DNA of 64,000 bases from assembly GCA_964007475.1 (NCBI GenBank), contig OZ023274.1, positions 1 to 64,000 on the forward strand, written 5' to 3'. The notes below the pieces were generated by a model. That model was not told the origin of the DNA, searched no databases, and worked only from the letters and a program-made list of their open reading frames with translations. Below, piece after piece: positions 15,001-26,200 of this stretch (its first letter is position 1; the number at the start of each line of letters is the position of its first letter). The stretch is from Hybos culiciformis. Taxonomy: Eukaryota > Arthropoda > Insecta > Diptera > Hybotidae. The position numbers were made by a program, and so were the translations under genes.

Positions 15001-15483
15001 TGGAGCCGGAGTAATGAACAAAAAACCAGCCCAAAGTCAACATTTTTAGTGTTAAAATTAGCGGGTTTAATCACCTTATCGTTTTTTTCTCCGGATCTAG
15101 CAAACCGATTTGCATAAACATTGCACAGAAAGAAGCGTAATTTCTAGACCTTTAATTTAAGCCAAAAACGGAGGTTCTCCGAGGTCTGGAGCCGGAGTAA
15201 TGAACAAAAAACCAGCCCAAAGTCAACATTTTTAGTGTTAAAATTAGCGGGTTTAATCACCTTATCGTTTTTTTCTCCGGATCTAGCAAACCGATTTGCA
15301 TAAACATTGCACAGAAAGAAGCGTAATTTCTAGACCTTTAATTTAAGCCAAAAACGGAGGTTCTCCGAGGTCTGGAGCCGGAGTAATGAACAAAAAACCA
15401 GCCCAAAGTCAACATTTTTAGTGTTAAAATTAGCGGGTTTAATCACCTTATCGTTTTTTTCTCCGGATCTAGCAAACCGATTT
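1..15483. repeat. 186-bp satellite array, about 83 tandem copies
   Basis: Head-to-tail monomers of 186 bp run from the window edge to 15483, where the last copy stops after the CCGATTT box. The array therefore continues to the left of the window. Copies are almost identical. I saw only four one-base length changes: a lost T near 2212, a lost T near 2806, an extra T near 8667 and an extra T near 9325. One diagnostic base splits the array: it is T in the first 53 copies (position 53 onward) and C in the last 30 (position 9911 onward). Each monomer contains an octamer-like ATTTGCAT, a short dyad CGGAGGTTCTCCG, and a CTCCGG/CCGGAG pair further apart. No reading frame stays open. The role is unknown; such homogeneous arrays are typical of heterochromatin. 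Confidence 0.98.
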
Positions 15484-15975
15484 CAAATCGATGTGGTCTT
15501 AATTAAATCATGATATATTGAACCGACTAAACTTAAAGCTGACAATGGTAATGGGTGTATCACGAAGTTATAAGGGTAAAAGTAAGAGCAAATTTCAGCA
15601 AAATCGGTCCGTAAAGATAGGGAATTCTGTATATTTCACCTATCTTCTTGTAATATCCCCGCCCACTGTCCCCCGACCATTTTGGCCATAATGCCGACAT
15701 TTTCCGCAGAGACCCTAAATTAAATATTACTATGAAAACAAGTCTACGACATTAACTACCTCATTAATACCTAACTAACAATCTATCGAAAAAAATTTTA
15801 TAAATATTCATCCTAATATATATTTATCATCTGTGAATTATATTATATATTAAATGACTTATTGTTCCTTTAACGCTAAAACATTTAAAACTGAATAGAA
15901 ACACTCATTCACTTCAATATCATTCACTACAATATTCTAAATTTCCATATTTCACTTAACATTTAACAATAACAA
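15484..15975. other. AT-rich intergenic stretch, no gene seen
   Basis: Unique-looking sequence directly after the satellite. The junction is abrupt: the satellite reads CCGATTT and the next base leaves the monomer. I see no open frame of useful length, no tRNA and no terminal inverted repeat. Confidence 0.6.
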
Positions 15976-16054
15976 GCAGCATATGCGGTAGAGTCGCTGT
16001 CATTTAACCTCAAGGTTGTGAGTTCAAATCCTGTGAAAGATAACTTTTTTTTTT
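15976..16054 (+). pseudogene. tRNA-like pol III module (SINE head or tRNA relic)
   Basis: The stretch has the order expected of an internal pol III promoter. An A-box-like GCGGTAGAGTCGC lies near 15985, a B-box-like AGTTCAAATCC (9 of 11 to GGTTCGANTCC) lies at 16021-16031, and a run of ten T at 16045-16054 can end transcription. The stems are poor: the T arm pairs badly and no clean acceptor stem is visible. A tRNA-derived SINE head or a decayed tRNA copy therefore fits better than a working tRNA gene. No tail repeat or target duplication was found. Confidence 0.45.
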
Positions 16055-17889
16055 AAAATAAAATTTTCAAATTTATAATTTCAATAATATAATCCCTATA
16101 AAGGGGGTCAGTCTTAACACATTTTTTTCGCTATAATACAATTAACTCTATCCGAATAATTACCTAATAATTAATTTGAACCAAATTTTATTAAATATTT
16201 TCTTAAGTTCCCGGTTCGAATCCTAACAAAATATATCCTTATTTTAACCAATATACGTTTGCAATCAAATTTTAAAATAAAAAATTCTCGAGGCTGAGGT
16301 TCCCGGTTCTTCTCTTCGGTAATATTTTCCTGGTGTTTTTCATCATTGAAATCCACCTTTCTATCATCATTCAACAGTGTATCAGCATTATTCTGATTTT
16401 GTTACAGTTATTTCACCAGAAATATATTTGCCAAGAATTTCTGGATTGTTTTTCCAAAACTTATCTTGAATACTATTAATTGCTAATAGTATTCATTAAT
16501 AGTTCCCTTTCGAAACATTGGCTTTATGTCATTATAATTGATATTGAATTTCGAAAATAATAACTCATTTTTATCTCATGAATTTGTTCCTCGAAGCTCA
16601 GATTCTGCTTCAGCATTTGACAGACCATCTAAAATAACAAAATTGTAGATATTATTTTAATTTATATTAAATGTGAGTATTGTGTGTTATGAAGTAAAAT
16701 TGGTTTCTGCGAACAAGGAACAAACAATGCGTTTTCAAATAAAAATAAAAATAAATACATATTCATTATTTCTCTATTAATTTTTATTTGGTAAAAAAAT
16801 AATACAAGTTCAAATATCACTTTATGTAATAACTAACCTAAGAACTAAGAACTAAACTCCAAAATGCTGTATTATATAAATTATTTATATGTACATCAGC
16901 TTGCCTCCAACTTAAATAATCCCTTAAATTTGTATCAGATGGAATATAACGCGGCCATCAAAACATGGAGGATATTTTAATTTCTTATTAGAAAACCATT
17001 TATTCCAATTCTATACATATGATGATGTAAATAAACTGGTAACATATGATAAAATTTTAGATGATCTTCTTTTAAACATATTTGCGTCTTTTTTAAAAAC
17101 AAAAGAATATTCATCACTTTGCCTGTAGCCTACAATTATATCTCGAAATTTCTCCATTACTTTAATTGCAGCATGATTCATTAGATTCAGAGCTAAAATT
17201 ATTATAAAATTATAAGTTAAGCTCATAACCTAAGAAATTAATATATCATTTTTAATCCAAATTCATAAGCCTTACGCAATATTGAAAATTTAGAATTGAA
17301 TGTATTCATTGGCAAAAGAACTAAACACATAATACCTATATAAAATATAATGTTTTGAAGTTGCCAATGGTGCAAATAATTGAGGAATGTGAAACTTGAT
17401 TTTTGAAAAGCAGTAATTTATTTTATGAGAATAATTTTTTAGGTTGGTATCTAGATAGGTATTAAATATTGAATAAATTATTAAATATGTAAGCATATTA
17501 TTTCGCTTCCATAGTTAGGATTCATTTATTGAACAATTAATTAGGAATAATACGAAAGTATAGATAACTAAAGACTTTGCATAAAATTGTAAAGAATCTT
17601 GGTCGAAGATAAGTGTTAATAGTTAGCTTATTCAGAATCCATCGAAACATAACAAACTGTTAAATTATTCTTGTACAGGTACTTTTCTGTGTATAGTTTA
17701 CTGACCATCATTTGGTTTCTCAAATTCATGAATTTTGGAAAATTTATTAAAGCCTTTCCCATGAATTCGGATCACCTAAAATGGAAAAATTAAAAATTTT
17801 AACTCGAAAACAATCAATGAAACAAATCCACATTATCCATCCCATATGGAATGAATGATTTTCAATTACACACTCGAAAAAATTGAAGC
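16055..17889. other. AT-rich intergenic stretch with one exact B-box match
   Basis: No convincing gene. Short open frames here (68-71 codons) are Lys/Asn/Ile/Phe-rich, overlap on no shared theme and have no recognisable domain. The only motif worth marking is GGTTCGAATCC at 16213-16223, an exact pol III B-box without a visible A-box at the right distance. Confidence 0.5.
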
Positions 17890-18200
17890 TTTTTTAGATG
17901 CAAGAACTGCATCTCTCATATGAGATGCTATTCGCTATTTTCTTTAAAGCAAAATTAGATCCTTTTTTGCATTGAAAGCATTTGCGTCTTAAAAAACATT
18001 TCAAATTACATTTCTTTAGCATGAGAGGCTATTTAAATCTTATTTTGACTTCAATATCCTATGCGATGCTTTTTGCTGCGTTTTTAAACTATCAACTTGC
18101 ATCTTGAAATAAATCTGCAGCTATTACATCGAAATATGGTCGAATTTTGCATCTTATTTTTTTAAAGAGCGACTGCATCATTCAAAGATGCTATATGCAC
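17890..18200. repeat. Cluster of GATGC/GCATC motifs in both orientations
   Basis: GATGC or its complement GCATC occurs repeatedly over about 300 bp (near 17897, 17909, 17925, 18068, 18107, 18149, 18171 and 18187). Two of the sites form an inverted pair around CATATG near 17909-17930. Short motif clusters in both orientations are common near the ends of DNA transposons, but no terminal inverted repeat or target duplication could be paired here, so the nature of the stretch is open. Confidence 0.35.
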
Positions 18201-18268
18201 CGAAAATATGACGCCGTAATTCACTTTTTATAAACTTTACGGAAATTATCCAAATTCACGGAAGGTTC

Positions 18269-18605
18269 TTTTTTTTTTTTTTTTTTTTTATTAAAGTTAC
18301 CAAATCACTAGGTGGGATACCTTTTATGCTTAAAGAAGCATGGATTTGATAATGGAAAGGAAGTTTAGACGGGATTTAAAAGTGGGATAGTTAGTAGGTA
18401 ATCATGTACACTTTTCTTAAAGCGGCACAAGTCGTAAGTCAAACGTGCGCCAGCTGTCGGGAACAATTTTAATGGGAGAGCATTCCACATTCTCGAGGTG
18501 CGAACTGAAAACGAATCTGCAAAGCTCGTTCTCTCACATTTGGGAATTTTGACGAAATATGGATGTGACGTTGAAGCGGTACGAGTTTGGCGCTTTAAAA
18601 AAAAA
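18269..18605 (-). mobile_element. 5'-truncated non-LTR retrotransposon tail (ORF2 C-terminus)
   Basis: Read on the minus strand, an open frame from about 18595 to a TAA at 18365-18367 gives 76 residues. It includes SFSVRTSRMWNALPL and later CRFKKSVHDYLL, the pattern seen at the very C-terminus of Jockey/CR1/L2-type reverse transcriptase ORFs (VRT..LWN.LP, then FK..VH.YLL). About 75 bp of 3' UTR follow, then a 21-base poly(A), seen as T at 18269-18289. The coding part begins abruptly at an A-run near 18600, so this is a 5'-truncated dead copy. The surviving frame has no stop, so the insertion may be fairly young. The reverse transcriptase core and endonuclease are absent. No target duplication was identified. 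The clade assignment is by motif only. Confidence 0.8.
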
Positions 18606-18734
18606 AAAACAAAAATTTTTTTGCTCTCTTCGGGATTTGAACCTGCGTCCTTAGCATTGCAAACGGCAAATTTATATTTTCTATTTTATACAATTTTTAA
18701 ATTTCAATACCGTAGCTGAGTAGGAGTGTTGGCG
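18606..18734 (-). repeat. Diverged copy of the tRNA-like module that recurs in the adjacent array
   Basis: The stretch TTCGGGATTTGAACCTGCGT (18628-18647) is a diverged form of the module found once in every unit of the following array, where it reads TTCGGGGTTCGAACCTGCGT. On the minus strand it is B-box-like (GGTTCAAATCC). A plus-strand GTAGCTGAGTAGGAG near 18713 resembles a D arm, but it is on the opposite strand and is probably coincidental. This piece sits outside the regular periodicity. Confidence 0.4.
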
Positions 18735-19573
18735 GTAAATAATATATACCTAGCTAATTATGGAAATTGACCGATGTAATCTCAAATTTTTAGTTGGGAA
18801 CAAAGTTACAGCTCAAAATAATCTGCTGAAAGTAGGATTTTTCATAATATCTTTTCTAAAACAATTTTTTTTTGGATTTTCAAAAATACTTATATTGTAC
18901 AAAACAAAATTAAAAAGCGTTTTCACCAAAAATAAATATTTTGTTCTGTTACAGTTAATCGAATTCCATTAATTTTTTTTATAAAATGGTACTTATTGTG
19001 ATATTATAGTTACTACTTGATATGGAAAAAGTAGAAAATAGCTAAAATATGTTTTCGAGATGAATAGTCCTTTACAACAAGATCTAATTAATTAAAGAAC
19101 TATTTTTATTAAATCTTATATTTGCATTTTGACAATTATACAACACTAAACTTAAGATTATAAATTCAATTATGTTTATTATACATCACTATACTTCTTG
19201 TCTTTGTTAATCAATCAGATCCTGTTTGGACGTCGTAGACCCTTCGGATATTCGACATAATTAAAGATATTAAAATAACTCTTCTTTTGGTAAATAAATT
19301 ATTCAAATCGGACAATTTTCATTTTTTGTTCTTTTTTTTCCGATGATGTAACAACCATCAGCAGAAAAATCCAAAAAATGAGCAAAAAATTAACATTTTT
19401 CTATTTTAATAATTTATATACTAAAAGAAGCGTTTTTTTTTCGGAAAAATTAGAATAAGAATACTCAAAATACGATAGACTCGAATTTGAAAAACTTAAT
19501 ATGTACACAAAAAATGAGTGGTTATTTATTAGATTTTTTTTATTAGATTTTTATTAAATTCTATTATGCCTTC

Positions 19574-19640
19574 TTCGGGGTTCGAACCTGCGTCCTTAAC
19601 ATTGCTCATCAGTTTATCAACGCAATGGAATCAATCATAT
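19574..19640 (-). repeat. tRNA-like B-box module present in every array unit (example copy)
   Basis: Each unit holds GGGGTTCGAACCTGCGTCC. On the minus strand this reads GGACGCAGGTTCGAACCCC, a match to the pol III B-box (GGTTCGANTCC except for one base), preceded by GATGAGCAATGTTAAGG. The T-stem pairs only partly and no A-box at normal spacing is evident, so it is a tRNA/SINE relic captured by the tandem unit rather than a gene. The copy at 25650 has lost one G of the GGGG run. Confidence 0.5.
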
Positions 19641-20987
19641 GAGAATGCAATTTTATGCTCAAGGAATTCGAATAAAGTAACTGTTCATTTGGAAATGAGC
19701 GATAAAATTTAATTCAATAATATTTCTACCGAAAGATTTAATTAGTTAAAGACCTAAAATTTAGTTTAAGATTTAAAGATTAAATGAACTGAAATACTTA
19801 TAAATAAGTAAATAAATATATATACTCTGTTTTTGTGAATTTTAGAATATATTATGTTAATATTTGCAATTTGATTTGTTTTTTTTTATTGTAAGCCATC
19901 AACTATTTAGAATAAGTAAGTGGGCAATTACAATATATATTATAATTTAGATTTTAGGCATAAAGTTATAAAATATGACTTATTTCTTTAGTATTTTTCT
20001 GTACTTTCATTTAATGTTACTAATAATATTTGGTATTAAAATTATTCAAGAAGGACATTTTAAGTTCGATAAAGTCTAGACTTCTTAGATTTAAAAGTTT
20101 TATAAATTGTTGCCCAAAAAAAATACACTAATAAATTGTTTATTTTAATATTCATTTAAAATCTTTAAAAATGCATCGTTTAAATCGAAAAACTTAATTG
20201 TTAATTATGATAATAATTTAGGTTTATTTCAATTTTTGAAATAATAATGAATAAAATTATTGAAGAAAAAAAGAAATAAAATTGCGAGTTTTTTTTAATT
20301 AGAAAAAATCATAAAATATACATATGGGTTATCTAAGTACTCCTGAATATCGCTAAAAAAATTTGTAAATGAATTAAGGGTAAATGTATAATTTACTTAA
20401 TATATTTAAAGGTACAAATGCTCTAGCATGGGAATCAAGTTGTATTATTTTTCGCAGTATAAACTTAAAACGAAAGAACAAATTATTTCTCATTGCTTAA
20501 TTTTTTTAATAAATAATATATACCTAGCTAATTATGGAAATTGACCGATGTAATCTCAAATTTTTAGTTGGGAACAAAGTTACAGCTCATAATAATCTGC
20601 TGAAAGTAGGATTTTTCATAATATCTTTTCTAAAACAATTTTTTTTGGATTTTCAAAAATACTTATATTGTACAAAACAAAATTAAAAATCGTTTTACCA
20701 AAAATAGATATTTTGTTCTGTTACAGTTAATCGAATTCCATTAATTTTTTTTATAAAATGGTACTTATTGTGATATTATAGTTACTACTTGATATGGAAA
20801 AAGTAGAAAATAGCTAAAATATGTTTTCGAGATGAATAGTCCTTTACAACAAGATCTAAGTAATTAAAGAACTATTTTTATTAAATCTTATATTTGCATT
20901 TTGACAATTATACTACTCTAAACTTAAGATTATAAATTCAATTATGTTTATTATACATCACTATACTTCTTGTCTTTGTTAATCAAT

Positions 20988-22107
20988 CAGATCCTGTTTG
21001 GACGTCGTAGACCCTTCGGATATTCGACATAATTAAAGATATTAAAATAACTCTTCTTTTGGTATATAAATTATTCAAATCGGACAATTTTCATTTTTTG
21101 TTCTTTTTTTTCCGATGATGTAACAACCATCAGCAGAAAAATCCAAAAAAAAAAAAGCAAAAAATTAACATTTTTCGATTTGAATAATTTATATAGCAAA
21201 ATAAGCGTAATTTTAATACCTTTAACTTTGCAGAACATCCGAAGGATCTTCTTTTTTTTTCCGATGATGTAACAACCATCAGCAGAAAAATCCAAAAAAT
21301 GAGCAAAAAATTAACATTTTTCTATTTTAATAATTTATATACTAAAAGAAGCGTTTTTTTTTCGGAAAAATTAGAATAAGAATAGAATAAGAATACGATA
21401 GACTCGAATTTGAAAAACTTAATATGTACACAAAAAATGAGTGGTTATTTATTAGATTTTTTTTATTAGATTTTTATTAAATTCTATTATGCCTTCTTCG
21501 GGGTTCGAACCTGCGTCCTTAACATTGCTCATCAGTTTATCAACGCAATGGAATCAATCATATGAGAATGCAATTTTATGCGCAAGGAATTCGAATAAAG
21601 TAACTGTTCATTTGGAAATGAGCGATAAAATTTAATTCAATAATATTTCTACCGAAAGATTTAATTAGTTAAAGACCTAAAATTTAGTTTAAGATTTAAA
21701 GATTAAATGAACTGAAATACTTATAAATAAGTAAATAAATATATATACTCTGTTTTTGTGAATTTTAGAATATATTATGTTAATATTTGCAATTTGATTT
21801 GTTTTTTTTTTTATTGTAAGCCATCAACTGCTTAGAATAAGTAAGTGGGCAATTACAATATATATTATAATTTAGATTTTAGGCATAAAGTTATAAAATA
21901 TGACTTATTTCTTTAGTATTTTTCTGTACTTTCATTTAATGTTACTAATAATATTTAGTATTAAGATTATTCAAGAAGGACATTTTAAGTTCGATAAAGT
22001 CTAGACTTCTTAGATTTAAAAGTTTTATAAATTGTTGCCCAAAAAAAATACACTAATAAATTGTTTATTTTAATATTCATTTAAAATCTTTAAAAATGCA
22101 TCGTAAT
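20988..22107. repeat. Short array unit 1 (1120 bp)
   Basis: Lacks the ~800-bp segment of long units. After the ATGCATCGT box it jumps straight to AATCAGATCCTGTTTGG of the next unit. It carries the variant with a duplicated AGAATA/AAGAATA block near 21374 and TTAATACC near 21216. Confidence 0.9.
21112..21410. repeat. Internal ~149-bp direct subrepeat of the array units (example copy)
   Basis: Within each unit a segment beginning CCGATGATGTAACAACCATC is followed about 149 bp later by a second copy (21112 and 21261 in this unit). The first array unit has one copy (near 19350). The last has three (about 42757, 42910 and 43057). The two copies fall in different frames on the minus strand, which creates a repeated 74-codon open frame of no coding significance. 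This subrepeat shares a block with the 186-bp satellite at the left of the window. Confidence 0.9.
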
Positions 22108-23225
22108 CAGATCCTGTTTGGACGTCGTAGACCCTTCGGATATTCGACATAATTAAAGATATTAAAATAACTCTTCTTTTGGTATATAAATTATTCAAAT
22201 CGGACAATTTTCATTTTTTGTTCTTTTTTTTCCGATGATGTAACAACCATCAGCAGAAAAATCCAAAAAAAAAAAAGCAAAAAATTAACATTTTTCGATT
22301 TGAATAATTTATATAGCAAAATAAGCGTAATTTTAATATCTTTAACTTTGCAGAACATCCGAAGGATCTTCTTTTTTTTTCCGATGATGTAACAACCATC
22401 AGCAGAAAAATCCAAAAAATGAGCAAAAAATTAACATTTTTCTATTTTAATAATTTATATACTAAAAGAAGCGTTTTTTTTTCGAAAAAATTAGAATAAG
22501 AATACTCAAAATACGATAGACTCGAATTTGAAAAACTTAATATGTACACAAAAAATGAGTGGTTATTTATTAGATTTTTTTTATTAGATTTTTATTAAAT
22601 TCTATTATGCCTTCTTCGGGGTTCGAACCTGCGTCCTTAACATTGCTCATCAGTTTATCAACGCAATGGAATCAATCATATGAGAATGCAATTTTATGCG
22701 CAAGGAATTCGAATAAAGTAACTGTTCATTTGGAAATGAGCGATAAAATTTAATTCAATAATATTTCTACCGAAAGATTTAATTAGTTAAAGACCTAAAA
22801 TTTAGTTTAAGATTTAAAGATTAAATGAACTGAAATACTTATAAATAAGTAAATAAATATATATACTCTGTTTTTGTGAATTTTAGAATATATTATGTTA
22901 ATATTTGCAATTTGATTTGTTTTTTTTTTTATTGTAAGCCATCAACTGCTTAGAATAAGTAAGTGGGCAATTACAATATATATTATAATTTAGATTTTAG
23001 GCATAAAGTTATAAAATATGACTTATTTCTTTAGTATTTTTCTGTACTTTCATTTAATGTTACTAATAATATTTAGTATTAAGATTATTCAAGAAGGACA
23101 TTTTAAGTTCGATAAAGTCTAGACTTCTTAGATTTAAAAGTTTTATAAATTGTTGCCCATAAAAAATACACTAATAAATTGTTTATTTTAATATTCATTT
23201 AAAATCTTTAAAAATGCATCGTAAT
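22108..23225. repeat. Short array unit 2 (1118 bp), adjacent to unit 1
   Basis: The second short unit in a row, the only place where two short units are neighbours. It carries the other variant set (AAGAATACTCAAAATACG near 22497, TTAATATC near 22335), so it is not a simple copy of the unit to its left. Confidence 0.9.
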
Positions 23226-26200
23226 CAGATCCTGTTTGGACGTCGTAGACCCTTCGGATATTCGACATAATTAAAGATATTAAAATAACTCTTCTTTTGG
23301 TATATAAATTATTCAAATCGGACAATTTTCATTTTTTGTTCTTTTTTTTCCGATGATGTAACAACCATCAGCAGAAAAATCCAAAAAAAAAAAAGCAAAA
23401 AATTAACATTTTTCGATTTGAATAATTTATATAGCAAAATAAGCGTAATTTTAATATCTTTAACTTTGCAGAACATCCGAAGGATCTTCTTTTTTTTTCC
23501 GATGATGTAACAACCATCAGCAGAAAAATCCAAAAAATGAGCAAAAAATTAACATTTTTCTATTTTAATAATTTATATACTAAAAGAAGCGTTTTTTTTT
23601 CGAAAAAATTAGAATAAGAATACTCAAAATACGATAGACTCGAATTTGAAAAACTTAATATGTACACAAAAAATGAGTGGTTATTTATTAGATTTTTTTT
23701 ATTAGATTTTTATTAAATTCTATTATGCCTTCTTCGGGGTTCGAACCTGCGTCCTTAACATTGCTCATCAGTTTATCAACGCAATGGAATCAATCATATG
23801 AGAATGCAATTTTATGCGCAAGGAATTCGAATAAAGTAACTGTTCATTTGGAAATGAGCGATAAAATTTAATTCAATAATATTTCTACCGAAAGATTTAA
23901 TTAGTTAAAGACCTAAAATTTAGTTTAAGATTTAAAGATTAAATGAACTGAAATACTTATAAATAAGTAAATAAATATATATACTCTGTTTTTGTGAATT
24001 TTAGAATATATTATGTTAATATTTGCAATTTGATTTGTTTTTTTTTATTGTAAGCCATCAACTATTTAGAATAAGTAAGTGGGCAATTACAATATATATT
24101 ATAATTTAGATTTTAGGCATAAAGTTATAAAATATGACTTATTTCTTTAGTATTTTTCTGTACTTTCATTTAATGTTACTAATAATATTTGGTATTAAAA
24201 TTATTCAAGAAGGACATTTTAAGTTCGATAAAGTCTAGACTTCTTAGATTTAAAAGTTTTATAAATTGTTGCCCAAAAAAAATACACTAATAAATTGTTT
24301 ATTTTAATATTCATTTAAAATCTTTAAAAATGCATCGTTTAAATCGAAAAACTTAATTGTTAATCATGATAATAATTTAGGTTTATTTCAATTTTTGAAA
24401 TAATAATGAATAAAATTATTGAAGAAAAAAAGAAATAAAATTGCGAGTTTTTTTTAATTAGAAAAAATCATAAAATATACATATGGGTTATCTAAGTACT
24501 CCTGAATATCGCTAAAAAAATTTGTAAATGAATTAAGGGTAAATGTATAATTTACTTAATATAAATGTATGTATAATTTACTTATATATCAAGTTGTATT
24601 ATTTTTCGCAGTATAAACTTAAAACGAAAGAACAAATTATTTCTCATTGCTTAATTTTTTTAATAAATAATATATACCTAGCTAATTATGGAAATTGACC
24701 GATGTAATCTCAAATTTTTAGTTGGGAACAAAGTTACAGCTCATAATAATCTGCTGAAAGTAGGATTTTTCATAATATCTTTTCTAAAACAATTTTTTTT
24801 GGATTTTCAAAAATACTTATATTGTACAAAACAAAATTAAAAATCGTTTTACCAAAAATAGATATTTTGTTCTGTTACAGTTAATCGAATTCCATTAATT
24901 TTTTTTATAAAATGGTACTTATTGTGATATTATAGTTACTACTTGATATGGAAAAAGTAGAAAATAGCTAAAATATGTTTTCGAGATGAATAGTCCTTTA
25001 CAACAAGATCTAAGTAATTAAAGAACTATTTTTATTAAATCTTATATTTGCATTTTGACAATTATACTACTCTAAACTTAAGATTATAAATTCAATTATG
25101 TTTATTATACATCACTATACTTCTTGTCTTTGTTAATCAATCAGATCCTGTTTGGACGTCGTAGACCCTTCGGATATTCGACATAATTAAAGATATTAAA
25201 ATAACTCTTCTTTTGGTATATAAATTATTCAAATCGGACAATTTTCATTTTTGTTCTTTTTTTTCCGATGATGTAACAACCATCAGCAGAAAAATCCAAA
25301 AAAAAAAAAGCAAAAAATTAACATTTTTCGATTTGAATAATTTATATAGCAAAATAAGCGTAATTTTAATACCTTTAACTTTGCAGAACATCCGAAGGAT
25401 CTTCTTTTTTTTTCCGATGATGTAACAACCATCAGCAGAAAAATCCAAAAAATGAGCAAAAAATTAACATTTTTCTATTTTAATAATTTATATACTAAAA
25501 GAAGCGTTTTTTTTTCGGAAAAATTAGAATAAGAATAGAATAAGAATACGATAGACTCGAATTTGAAAAACTTAATATGTACACAAAAAATGAGTGGTTA
25601 TTTATTAGATTTTTTTTATTAGATTTTTATTAAATTCTATTATGCCTTCTTCGGGTTCGAACCTGCGTCCTTAACATTGCTCATCAGTTTATCAACGCAA
25701 TGGAATCAATCATATGAGAATGCAATTTTATGCGCAAGGAATTCGAATAAAGTAACTGTTCATTTGGAAATGAGCGATAAAATTTAATTCAATAATATTT
25801 CTACCGAAAGATTTAATTAGTTAAAGACCTAAAATTTAGTTTAAGATTTAAAGATTAAATGAACTGAAATACTTATAAATAAGTAAATAAATATATATAC
25901 TCTGTTTTTGTGAATTTTAGAATATATTATGTTAATATTTGCAATTTGATTTGTTTTTTTTTTTATTGTAAGCCATCAACTGCTTAGAATAAGTAAGTGG
26001 GCAATTACAATATATATTATAATTTAGATTTTAGGCATAAAGTTATAAAATATGACTTATTTCTTTAGTATTTTTCTGTACTTTCATTTAATGTTACTAA
26101 TAATATTTAGTATTAAGATTATTCAAGAAGGACATTTTAAGTTCGATAAAGTCTAGACTTCTTAGATTTAAAAGTTTTATAAATTGTTGCCCAAAAAAAA

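Noticed and set aside
1..15483. Regular spacing considered as a CRISPR-like array
   Set aside because: There are no unique spacers; every base of the 186-bp unit is repeated.
18498..18719. Plus-strand 73-codon frame
   Set aside because: It is the opposite strand of the non-LTR ORF2 tail, which has the recognisable protein motifs.
19574..19640. Functional tRNA gene in each array unit
   Set aside because: Only the B-box region is tRNA-like; the T-stem mispairs, no A-box is at normal distance and no acceptor stem can be drawn.
21071..21295. Recurrent 74-codon minus-strand frame starting MDFSADGCYIIGKKKK, seen in many array units
   Set aside because: It is the ~149-bp subrepeat read twice in two different frames (ADGCYII and LMVVTSS code the same DNA), with Lys and Phe runs from poly-T and poly-A. 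It is conserved only because the array is.
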